Below are positions 1 through 14,741 of a DNA stretch of 37,115 bases, one piece after another. This stretch comes from Ettlia oleoabundans. Lineage: Eukaryota > Chlorophyta > Chlorophyceae > Chlamydomonadales. Under the pieces are notes generated by a model, which saw only the letters and a program-made list of their open reading frames with translations, had not been told where the DNA came from and made no database searches. Where the stretch lies: positions 7,556-44,670 of the forward strand of contig JAAMXP010001572.1 in assembly GCA_019693395.1 (NCBI GenBank), given 5' to 3'. Made by a program: the position numbers and the translations under genes. Each line of letters starts with the position of its first letter. The first letter of the stretch is position 1.

Positions 1-4596
<4,596 letters not shown>

Positions 4597-5888
4597 ATCC
4601 TGCGGAACAGCAAGAAGGCGGAAAGAAGCGGGCTCTGCGTGGTCTGGAAGGGCAAGTGCGGACTGCCCTGAGGTATCGGCAAGCGGTTACGATGTTACAG
4701 ACACCTCACCGGGTTTAGGCTGCTGAGACCAACGAGCTCCGACCACAGAAACCTTGCAATGGCCAGGCTGCAGGACTGCGATCAGCACATAAGTCCATAT
4801 GGTGTGTTGGTGCTACGATCAACGATCAACCTGAAGAACGCATCATCCACCCAACCACGCGGGTCACGGTTAACCGCGGTCCGCGATGAGCCGCCCATGG
4901 TGTACATCCGTACCGCAGGAGCGGGAGGTGGGGCAGGTGTGTGGCCCTGCTACTGCTGAACCGTATGGAAGGTCCCCCCATATGCAGCCCTTGATATTGG
5001 TCAGGCACGGTTCGACATCCATCGTGCTGTCACAACTTGGCTCAGCGTGGCGTGGCTTTGCTCGAACAGGCGTAAGGGCGCCCGGGTGGCACCAGCCTGA
5101 GTAGGTACGAGTTCATGATGATCAGTTTGTGCAGGAAATCCAAACCGTTTCCTACGCGCGGGTAATGTAATGCCATTCTTAAAGAGCTGCTGAACCCATG
5201 TATGAGGCATGCGTGCTCTCAACCAATAAACCATATGACGCTATGGCGTATCTGGCAGGCCACCTTATGGCGCCCAGTACGCAGGGTTGCTGCACTGTTT
5301 GTGGGGGCACACAGCTAGTTAACAAAAAGCACATTTGAAGGTTGAATAAGCTGCAAAGTGCCAATGCATAGAAGCAGCCACATACATTTGCGGGGTGCGT
5401 GACGCCGTAGCTCAGGTGGCAGTGCACTGGCTGACAGCACAGCTGGGTGACCAAGCTGGCGCACTTATACGAGATGATCTACGCACATTTCAACTTCAAC
5501 AAGAAAGCGGCCGGCCCGCACAATCGCATCACAAAAACGTCGCTGACCGTTCGAGGAAATGGGTTGCAGCGGAGGGGCGGCTAGCGCCTGAAATACTCTC
5601 AGGGTCCGATTGAGGGACTTCAACAATCCAAAAGGCGGGGAATTGGGGTTTCAAACCGGTTTTCTAGCTGAAGAAACTCGGCCTGCTAAGCCCCTGCTGC
5701 CCTGGGCGTCGCTGACATCGTGCGATCCCTGCAATCGCGTTCTTCGCAGCTTGCGGTGTCAGTGAGGGCCTCCAGCTCTTCGGGTTCTGCGGTGTGCGAA
5801 TTGGGGCACGGCCGTCCTCCTACCCGCCCCAAGCCCGCCAGTTTTGAGCGAAAACACCAAATCACAGCAGCTTTGGCGTGTTTGCATC
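4597..5888. promoter_or_regulatory. Divergent intergenic region between HRD3 and ATP synthase delta
   Basis: About 1.3 kb separates the start codons of two oppositely oriented genes, so it must hold both 5' UTRs and promoters. No convincing conserved ORF, tRNA or transposon is seen. The middle part (about 5100-5400) is visibly richer in A and T than the genes. I could not identify a specific TATA box or binding site. Confidence 0.5.
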
Positions 5889-7986
5889 ATGTTGAGGCAG
5901 GCGGCGCGCAGCCTGTGGCGCTCGGGTGCCAGCCGCAGTCTTAGCAGCAGCAGCGCGGCGTTGCAGGACGCCACACAGCAAAGCAAGGAGGTGAGGCCGC
6001 TGTGAAGGGGCCAGGTCCTGCCAGTCGGCCGCGATGCCTGCAGGGGTTGGGCCCACCAGCCCATGGTGGCGGCGTGTTCACCGTGGGTCCTGTGTGCGAG
6101 GGCTACACATGTTCCCCTGTGGTTTGCATTTTGCAGTTCAGCAATGTACGTTTCTTTATCCTTTTCACCAAATACAAAATAAAAGTTAGTATATCCCTTC
6201 TGCAGGAGTTCCTCAAGCGCTTTGCACCATACGCCGGCACACTAAACCCGCCACAATTTCCCTCGGACTACCTCCCCAAGAAGGAGGCAGCTGAGGGAAC
6301 GGCCATCCCGGAGAAGCTGCAATTCAACTTCTTTGTGCCGCACGAAACGCTGTGCCGAAGCGAGAAGGTGCGAGTGGCAAGTGCCAAGACGGGCGCGGAG
6401 GTTGGACCGGCAGGTTGGGGGCAATCAGGGGTGTCAACCTGGGCTGGGTCATCTGTGTCGCAGCAACGGAAGTTGAGAGTCCTGGTGCAGCAGAAAATGC
6501 CAGACAACATGTCAGTCGCACACAGGAGGCTGTTCTTCAGATGCGCAGAGGCCTCGGGCTGGCCCCTGCTGCACTCTGCCTGGCGCCCTTGCTTGAGATC
6601 CAAGCTTGACGAGTGCTGCAGCTTGCTGCCTTGCGTCGAATCCCTGTTCGGGCAAATAGCTGTGCCAGGCCCAGACAGACTATACCCGACACATGCCCAT
6701 GTTAGCTGCAGCCAAGCTGTATCCAAAAGCCTCTCACAGCTGCAACTATACTGTGCATGTGAGGATGGTATGTGTGGCTTATGCGCCGCAGGTGGACCTA
6801 GTGCTCATGCCCGCCACCACTGGTGACTTTGGCGTCATGCCCGGCCACGTGCCCACGGTAGCGCAGCTTAGGTGAGGCCGGCAGCCAGACATGCACGCGG
6901 GCAGACAGTCAGCTGAGAAGATCGGTTCTACGTGCACCTAATGCACCTGCGTTGCCATCGGCGCAGATGTCCCTATTAAGCGGCACGCAGCTGGCCATGC
7001 CTGCCATCATCCACATGCAGTGGTCCCCACGAACGCCCATCACGGTTCTTGACCTTGTGCCCTGGCCCCTGCCTGTGAGTAGTACGACGTTTTCTGCTCA
7101 ACTCGCGTGCTTTCCTGCCTCTGCTGCCTCCCGCAGGCCTGGCGTGGTGACTGTGCACAAGGAGCTGGACAAGGTGGTTGAGAAGTACTTTGTGAGCGGC
7201 GGCTTTGCCTTTGTGCACCCCGACTCATCCGCCGACATCTGCGCGGTGGAGGCAGTCAAGGTGACCGACCTGGATGCCGACGCTGTGCGCGCGGGGCTTC
7301 AGGTGAGACAAGGGGTTAGTGCCAGCTGCTAAGAATGCAGTCTGCCCTCCATTGCGTAAGCGGATTCGCGTGTTCATTGGGGGGCGGGAATCGCAGCGCA
7401 TGGGGGAGTTATCTGGAAGTCGCAGGAATGGGGGTGGGCGGGGTCTGCCAAGCCTTCAGCCTTTTCCCAAGTCCTGGCTCCGTTCCGTCCCTTTCAAGTC
7501 CCCTGGCATTTGCAGTGCCAGCTCGGCACCCACGGCAGGGGTGAACATTGGCACTGCTTGCGTGTCATAATTTCATGCAGATTGCCTCCACATTGCACCC
7601 TTGCTGCTGATGTGCATCTTATCAAACTGCCTTGGCCTACCCTCTCTGCCACAGGAGTACACTACCAAGCTGGCAACGGTGCAGGGCAAGGGTGACGAGT
7701 ACGAGGCTGCCGCCGCACAGGTGCGTGTAGTGCATGTGTGTATATGTGTGATGGGCCGCATATGTATGGCGGACCTGAAGCAGCAGAAGTGTTTTGAGTG
7801 TCCTGATAGTGTATGGCAGGCGGTTAAGTCATGAAGGATTTTGGTCTTCCTTTCGGTGCGTTGGCGTGATACGGGCACATGTGCGCCAATGCACTACCCT
7901 GCCGTCATTGCCTTCTGCTGGACGCCGCTTTGCTGCAGGTGGGCGTCGAGGTCTACTCCGCAATGAATGCTGCTCTTGGCCAGTGA
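5889..7986 (+). CDS. ATP16: Mitochondrial F1F0 ATP synthase subunit delta (homologue of bacterial epsilon)
   Basis: Central-stalk subunit of the mitochondrial ATP synthase, coupling proton-driven c-ring rotation to F1 (family knowledge). Six exons: 5889-5990, 6206-6367, 6792-6871, 7137-7302, 7655-7720, 7939-7986; 207 aa. Residues 1-34 form a mitochondrial presequence rich in Arg, Ser and Ala ([20 protein letters not shown]), almost exactly exon 1. The beta-sandwich domain carries the hallmark [20 protein letters not shown] (89-108), then PGVVTVHKE and the segment ending [20 protein letters not shown]. The C-terminal two-helix part (about 150-207) ends in NAALGQ. Length is close to the usual ~200 aa. 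It is mitochondrial delta rather than chloroplast epsilon because it is nuclear, intron-bearing and has this presequence. A TGTAA motif lies about 330 bp after the stop. Confidence 0.95.
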
Positions 7987-8647
7987 GCGCTCCCTTCTCC
8001 TTATGAAGCAGCAGTCAGCCAGCGACCTGTCAGTAGCTGCTGTGCTGCACATGCCCCGCACGGCAGCATGAATGGCAACCCTGGCTGCACCATCAGTCAG
8101 AGAGCCAGCCAAACTCCCAGCTCCATTACTTGCTGGGGCAGGCTGTGGGTGCAACAATGAGCGCCCTGAGGGCTGCCGCTGCATCTGCCCGCCCGTCCTT
8201 GAACTGTAGACACCGCACATGCGTGCTCACCGTGCTCATGCTTACCTCATGGTTTCTAGTTTGGCCTCGCCTCTTTTGTGAGCAATGCCCTTTGTTACTT
8301 TTCCCCCGCAATCCGTCCTGTAACCAACAAGCGCACCTGCACGTGAGCCGACAAGCTCAGTTACGCTGCTGCTTAGTCGGGCGTATTGTGACGCACTGCA
8401 GTGCATGGAACCTCACCAAGAACAGGCACATCCCTTAATGTGGTGAATACAGACAACACTGAACGCAATGACTCGTGGTCAGAAGCGTCCATGTTGCAAC
8501 TTGCATTGCTCATCGCAGGGCGGCCGCCATGTACTGCCCCCACTCAGGGCTCACCAAGAGGAAGTGGCAAGGAGCACAAGACTGAATAATTGTTCTTCTT
8601 CAGCTGCGCCTCCTTCAAGCTTTCCCTAAGTACGAGGCCGCGCATCA
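7987..8647. other. Spacer between ATP synthase delta and the ARGLU1-like gene
   Basis: Holds the 3' UTR of the upstream gene and the promoter/5' UTR of the downstream gene, both on the plus strand. No conserved ORF is seen. The only recognisable signal is the TGTAA at 8319-8323. Confidence 0.5.
8319..8323 (+). terminator. Candidate poly(A) signal TGTAA for ATP synthase delta
   Basis: TGTAA is the usual chlorophyte polyadenylation signal. This copy is 333 bp after the stop codon. The motif is short and could occur by chance. Confidence 0.4.
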
Positions 8648-10110
8648 ATGGGGAGGAGCAGCAGCAGGAGCCGCAGTAAGAGCAGGAGTCGCAGCCGAGA
8701 CCGTTATAGGCACGTTTGCAGATGCACCGCAGGGAGCGCCCGCATCGCCGCCTTGTCGGTACACCTTTGCCGCTCCACCGCGCCGCCTCGCGCCGCAGCC
8801 GACGCTGCCACGTTGCCAAAGCGTTTCCACCGCTAATGGCGTCACTTCCTGCAGAGATAGGCGGCGCCGATCTTATAGTAGGTCGCGCTCACGCTCAAGA
8901 TCGCGTGGTCGATCAGAGTCACCGTCCCCACGCAATGCTAAGAAGTCACGGCAGCGGTGTGTATTGAGTCAAGGCATGCTGACCACAGCTGTACTGTTGG
9001 GATGCACCTTCTGAGCTTTTGTTACTTGGTCGAGTACTCAACAGCACGCTTCATGTCCATCCTGATTGCAGACGCTACCGCAAGCACCGACCTGAGCTTG
9101 AAGATGACCCTAAGCAGAACAGCAGGTGTGCATGGATGCTGTCTATGGCTGCATGGACAGAAAGAAGATGGCACTAAGGCAGACCCGTCAGCTGTGTGCT
9201 CTCCAGATAACTACAATTGCATCTGCGCCATGGTCATAGTGTTTAAGGCTTGCCGGCCTATGCTTATCCCGTCCCTGATTGGCGCCTCAGTGCTAGTCCA
9301 CAAACCCTGCCAGCGTGCTAGTCAAGCCTCCTGCCTGGTCATTCGTGTTGTGCTTATCCTGCTCTGCTATGATGTGCATCCTCGGCAACGTAGGCAGCGC
9401 GAGCTTGAGTTGGAGGCAGCAGAGGAGGAGGCCCTAGCGCAGCGGGTTGAGGCTGCAGTGCAAGTGCGTGTGGCAGAGGCGATTGCCAGCGAGGAGGTTG
9501 CGGCGCGTGTGGCTGTTCGGCTGAAGGAGGAGCGCGCAAAGCTGGAGGAGCGGGTGACACGTCAGCTGGACATGGAGAGGAAGATGCTGCTGGAGAGGAA
9601 ACGGAGGGAGGATGCAGAACGGAAGCAGGCGGAGGCAGAGATGGAGCGCATCATTGAGGAGAACAAACGCAAGGTGAGCGATTGCCATGACCTGGGAGGC
9701 AGGCGCAGCGCCAGGTTGCCTGACTTGCAAGTGTGGTTTGTACAGCTGCGAAGCCGGAAAGGAGTTTCAACAGCTGGTTGGCTGCTGACGACTGGGTGTC
9801 ACGCTTTCTGCAGCCCTCCTTATGTATCACTGAAGCCAGGATCAACCATTCCTTTTATTCTTTCTGCTGCTTGGTCGCAGGTGGAAGAGGCACAGCGCAA
9901 AGCAGCAGAGGCGGCCGCGGAGCAACAAGGGCTGCCAAAGCCCATGGTGCCGCCTGTGCGCCGAAAACAGGTGGGGTGCTGCCGTGTTACTCCTTGCTGC
10001 CTGCACTTCTGTTGTCTACGTTATGTCACATCCAGGTGGTGCTTAGATAGTTTTCACTCTAACCTGCTCAAATTCATGTCTTGCAGGGCCTCATCATTGT
10101 GGATGACTGA
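8648..10110 (+). CDS. ARGLU1: ARGLU1-like arginine/glutamate-rich RS protein
   Basis: ARGLU1 proteins work in pre-mRNA splicing and transcription in the nucleus (known for the animal and plant members). Model: 8648-8702, 8857-8956, 9072-9125, 9394-9673, 9881-9970, 10087-10110, about 200 aa. The N-terminus is an RS domain (MGRSSSRSRSKSRSRSRD, then RRRRSYSRSRSRSRSRGRSE). The C-terminal two thirds is a charged coiled coil with the family blocks VEAAVQVRVAEAIASEEV, KLEERVTRQLDMERKMLLE and MERIIEENKRKVEEAQRK. The last exon encodes only GLIIVDD and the stop, a family-like C-terminus. The first splice junction is ambiguous: a GTTATA donor at 8703 with an AG at 8856 keeps the frame, but is weak, and reading on through the RS coding is possible for a few codons. 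The other junctions agree in phase. Confidence 0.85.
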
Positions 10111-10915
10111 CACGCTCGCCAATCCTGTCTGCCTCATGCTCACCCTTTGCTGTCACGCTGACCAGCCAACGGTCTTCGTTTAATGTTGGTATGGGCAGCA
10201 GCAAGGTCCTCACAACTCGTGATTGGGGCAAAAAGTAGCGACCGCTATGTGTAACGCATTCAAGGGTGGTAAGAAATTGTGTGTTCGGAGGAGCCCCTGG
10301 GGCTTGCAGTGAAAAACGTAGCACACATAGCACAGCGCCGGCGCAGCAGGACCCGCTCCTCCAAGACGAACTGCTGCATCGAGCCGAATGTGCGCTCCTG
10401 ACATTACACATCGGTCTTCTGGCTCCTCCACACCTCCCGTTGCCGCCAGCGAGGGGGGCGACAACCTCGAGACACAGCGGGGGTGGTTGTGGGCGCGACC
10501 AGGCGCCGCGAGCGTCTGACGCACTGAGGCTTGGGGGTGAGACATTGACAGTGCGCAGCCCGCCGCTTCGTTTGAGGCTTGCAGCCTGGCCGCCATTCTA
10601 CGATGGCGCTGCTCAAAACTCGTAGAAATATTATATGAGCAGCCCAGCCGTCACGTCGAATCTCCAAAAGTGGCTACATGAAGGATGCCGCGCCTTGTCG
10701 CCTATTCCGCGCAGCGCCAAACCCGGCCAACCACCCTTGGGTCGCCACCCGATATCTGTAGCCTGTGAAATGGACTGCCTGGTGGGCCCAGGCTCTGCAG
10801 AAACGTTCCGAAGGTCCATCGAATCAATAACATACGGAAAACGCAGCACCCATATGCCCACTCTGCCGTCGCTGCTCCCCTGCTGCCGTTGCAGGAGCGC
10901 CGCGTGCCAAGCGCC
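10111..10915. other. Spacer between the ARGLU1-like gene and the kinase
   Basis: About 0.8 kb holding the 3' UTR of the upstream gene and the promoter of the kinase. A pyrimidine-rich stretch ending in CCGTTGCAG just before 10895 looks like a splice acceptor, so the kinase may have a 5' UTR intron. No conserved protein is seen on either strand. Confidence 0.45.
10250..10254 (+). terminator. Candidate poly(A) signal TGTAA for the ARGLU1-like gene
   Basis: A TGTAA motif 140 bp downstream of the stop codon at 10110, a normal distance for a green-algal 3' UTR. Confidence 0.5.
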
Positions 10916-13900
10916 ATGGCCGCCGAGGACTTGCCAGTGTTGCCCAGCAACTTCTTCAACGATGAGACGCTGGCCAGAAACTGGAACTTCCAAAACGACT
11001 TCCGTGACGTCATGGAGATTGGAAAGGGCAAGGTGCGGGCCCGCCTGTGCCAAGCGGCTGCAGTATTGCGCGGAGTTAGCATGCGGGTGGTGCGCTAAGC
11101 TAGAATTGAGGACCACGGCCTGCCCTGCTGTGTGTTGAATGCCGCTGTGAGGCCAGATAATGTATCTATCGACCGAAGCCTCCAGGTGCGCATTCCCCCA
11201 CCCCCGCCATCACCACTGCAGGACACGCTCATCTACTCGGCGCTCTGCCCCAAGATTGGGAACCGTCGCGTTGCTGTCAAGATGTACGACAAGTCCAAGG
11301 TGCAGGCCACTAAGTACCGCGCCATCAAGCGCGAGGTGGCCATGATGATGTACTTCATGAAGAAGCGGTGCGTGCTTGCTATGGACTGGGCAGGCAACTG
11401 GCACTGCAGCTACGGCAGGAGCGTTTGTGAGGCGGCAGGCTGGCACTATGGCAGCATGCTTACTGAGCCTTGTGGTCTTATGAAAGCCTGACATCAAGAC
11501 AACAAGTCACCAAAAAGACTGTAGATCATACCCAGCTGCTCTGTAGCCCACCGGCCAACCAATGCCGCTGCCACTCATCCTACCGCCATCTTGCCACCCG
11601 CCTGCCCTGCACAGCCTGCCCTCCATCGTGGAGTACTACGGCGCCTTCCATGACGAGACACACCTCTACATCATCATGGAGCACTGCACCGGCGGGGACC
11701 TGCTGGAGAAGCTGCTGCGCGACAAAAAGGCAATGAACGAGAAGAGGGTGGCGATGGAGGTGGCCTACCCTTGCCTTGCCATCCTCAAGACCATGCACGA
11801 GATGCGCATCATCCACAGGTGGGGTGGAGCTGCTGAACCTCTGGGATGGTAGTCATTTAGATTTTGTCCTTGGACTTAGAGAGGGACAGCTGAGAAAGAG
11901 GCACCAGCGTGGTGCCAGCGTATGCTGACAAGGACGCATAGCTTGCCACAGCTGCCATGCCCTGACACTAGCTATTCATGTCACTCTGTCTCAGGGACAT
12001 CAAGCTTGAGAACATATTCATTGATGACAAGGGCAGGGTGAAGCTGGTAAGACACCTTCGCCTGCTGCTGGGCTACTGCAGTGCTGACCTCTGCAGCCTT
12101 GGACAACTGTCATTGAGCACCTCACTACCACTGCGGTGTGTCTACCCTGCAGGGAGACTTTGGGTTGACGATGAGCATGCGCCAGGAGTCGGCCATCTCG
12201 CCCGTGGGAACTGTGGAGTACATGGCGCCTGAGGTGGGTTGGGCGGCACAACACTGGCCAGTCAGCCCGCGCCATGCAGTGCATCTGCTGCTCATTGCAG
12301 CAGCCACCTTATGCTGCCATTGCATGCAGCGGAAGGTTCAAGTTGCAATCAGCCTCGTACGTACGCTCAACTTCATTGCAAACCAGGCTGGGCAGGTCCT
12401 CAACGTGTGTGTCCTACAAAACCCGCTCTACTGCAGGTGGTGGCGCTTCCGCCTGTGGACCAGGTGATTAGCGGGCAGATTAAGGCCACCGAAATCCCAC
12501 CCACCAATGAAAAGGTTGATATCTGGGCGCTCGGGGTCACCATCTTTGAGCTGGTCACAGGTAGGGGCGGGCTGGATTTTATGCAGCGCCAACTGAGTTT
12601 GAATGCTGCTCTGTTTATGGAGCTATAGGCTGGCCGCTGCACATTGACCTGACCTGCCACTCTGCAAGCCTGCACGTGTGCTGGTTGGGCACGTCCCTTC
12701 GCCATCCCAACACCTGCCCCAAGTATGCCCATGATTTGCTGCCATTGCTTCCATCGTGCAGGCCGGCTGCCATTTGAGGGCAAGGACAAGCCTGAGATTA
12801 AACGCAACATTACCGCCAACAACCTGGCAGCGCTTCCCTCTTTCCTGACCCCTCAGTGCCAGTCCTTCATCCGTGCCATGCTCACATACTCGGCAAACGA
12901 GCGGCCATCTTGCGCGCAGCTGCTGCAGCATCCATACATTACCATGTACTGCACGCCTCCAGCGCCCAAGCCTACCCCTGTTCCAAACGTGGTTGCACTG
13001 CACGCCTATAGCCCTGGTGTCGGTGAGTGTCAGTGCAGAAGGGTCATTGGTGAGATGGAATGCCTTACAACAATTAGTGCTTTTGAAACCTGTCGAAGAA
13101 TACACCACCGTTGCCTGGATGTTGCTGCAGCACGGGAGGTTGTGGGGATTGCAGAGGTGGCAGTTCATGCACATTCCAATAATGAAAGCAGCAGCAAGGA
13201 CTTTGCAAGCAGTGGTGGCACCAGCCATCCGTTGGCCAGTTGTGCATCTGCCACAATCCCAACCATCCGGTCAGACTCATCAAACCGTGATGCTCTGGCA
13301 GGTGGCCGCGCACCGGGGCATGATGAAATGCGCTCACCACGCACCCCGGGAGGCTCACATGTGCCTGTGACTGTCAGCCGCAACGCTGCCGCCACTAGCG
13401 GGCACCACAGCCCCACCATCCTGGCTCAGAGCGGCTATACTTCACGTCAGGATCCATTCACATCGCCGCTGCGCCCTATTGAACATGCGGGAATGGGTGG
13501 GGCAGGTTCGGTGCCCCGCAAGATCAGCTTTGACCTTTTTGGCAGTGCCTCCAAGAGCAGGGTGCCCGCGACCACACCCACAGAAGCCCAAAAGGTGAGC
13601 AGACAGTTTAACAGCAGACTGGTGCTTGTGCTATACCCTGGTTCCCGGCTGTCATTTGTGGTAGCCTGCATGTCTAAGTGGCCTGAGTGCCTGGGTGGCC
13701 TGAGTCTCACAGGTAGGCGAAGGAAGAGTTGGAATTAGGGTTTTGCATGCTTTGCATGCCCACTGCTGCCACATCAAACCATTACGGTGCCCGAAGAATA
13801 CAACCTACTTGCATGGCAGCCTGTTACTGTTGGTGCGGTACCTGTGGGCACCCCTGCATGAGGGGTGCCCTCTGTGCCGCTAACGGGGTGGACTGTTCAC

Positions 13901-14408
13901 TGCCGGCACTCGCTGGATTGAAGCACAGGGAGGCTTTGCCTCAGCGCGCGGGGACCGGAGCGGCGGGTTGGTCCATCACAGCACTGATGTCCAAGCTGGG
14001 GAGTCCCGGCAATCAGGGGAAGGGGGGGGGAGCCCAGTGAGGCCGTCAGCTGATCGCAAGCGTGGCGCCAGCATCAGCGGGGTGAGCAGCACTTCCTTGT
14101 GCATGCAATGTCGACAGCTATCGCTTGTGCTGGGCATTTGACAGCATTTGTTGGATCAGATGCCGGTCGGTTGGGTGCTGTGTGAACAGGCAGGCAGGCT
14201 TGCAGCATCACTGTTCCTGTGTTGCTTCTCTGCTGTTTTGCGTTCGGCCTCCCCTTTACCCTGCTGCTGGTGTCTTGCATCCAAACTGTTGCAGGGCATG
14301 AAAACGGCGTGGCGCAAGTTGTTCACGCGCCGTGGCCAGCATCAGCGGCTAGAGGAGTTTGAAGGCCAGGATCCTATGCGCATCAGCTTCACTGATCCCA
14401 ACAGCTGA
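10916..14408 (+). CDS. Aurora-like serine/threonine protein kinase with long C-terminal tail
   Basis: Ten exons: 10916-11032, 11222-11367, 11615-11818, 11995-12046, 12153-12233, 12437-12560, 12762-13022, 13155-13594, 13929-14081, 14295-14408; 563 aa. The kinase domain covers about 31-305. Visible motifs: GKGK at 36-39 (glycine loop, third Gly missing), VAVK with K59, RE with E77 in helix C, HRDIKLEN (catalytic D157), DFG (175-177), and GTVEYMAPE ending at 200. About 25 extra residues lie between APE and the VDIWALG block. All catalytic residues are present, so it should be active. The GTxEYMAPE loop and IIHRDIKLEN recall Aurora and the aurora-like kinases of green algae; other related families are possible. 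The tail (306-563) is low-complexity and rich in Ser, Gly and Pro, with several SP/TP sites. The first in-frame ATG is 10916. The acceptor at 13155 was chosen on phase; an extra exon in 13595-13928 is possible. Confidence 0.85.
13846..13870. other. Perfect 10-bp inverted repeat (hairpin) in a kinase intron
   Basis: GGGCACCCCT at 13846-13855 is followed by a 5-nt loop (GCATG) and its exact complement AGGGGTGCCC at 13861-13870. It lies in the modelled intron 13595-13928. The stem is very GC-rich; the role is unknown. Confidence 0.9.
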
Positions 14409-14741
14409 TGCCACCTGACAGGAGTGAGGGACTTTTAGCTTCCGTTTGTTGCCAATTTTGCTTCAAAGCTACCTGTTCCTGATTTAGAGCTATTGTTATG
14501 TGTATGCCCCTACATTTTAATGTATTTCCTTCCCTATAGACTATTGCCAGGTGGCCTGCTCTGACACCGTCGTGAAAACCGATTCCTACTGATTTTGTGT
14601 TGTCAGCGGCGCCATATGTATGTTAACGAATGAGGGCATGTTGTCCTCCTCTACTTTAGATGGCACATGGTTGAAGGGCTGAAGGCTTGGCCAACTTGGC
14701 GCGCTTACCACCTACTGCTCTGCCCATGGTCAACAGGCACT
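14409..14741. other. Convergent 3' region between the kinase and hemerythrin genes
   Basis: Stop codons of oppositely oriented genes face each other across 333 bp, so both 3' UTRs lie here and may overlap. The stretch is A/T-rich with no ORF of note. I did not find a TGTAA on the plus strand or its complement on the minus strand. Confidence 0.5.

Noticed and set aside
5402..5475. tRNA-like beginning (GCCGTAGCTCAGGTGG)
   Set aside because: It resembles a D-arm/A-box, but no matching GGTTCGA B-box, anticodon arm or acceptor-stem complement follows at the right distance.
8957..10183. Continuous 408-codon open frame
   Set aside because: It reads through introns of the ARGLU1-like gene. Only the charged coiled-coil segments (9394-9673 and 9881-9970) are family-like; the rest is intron sequence that happens to lack stops.
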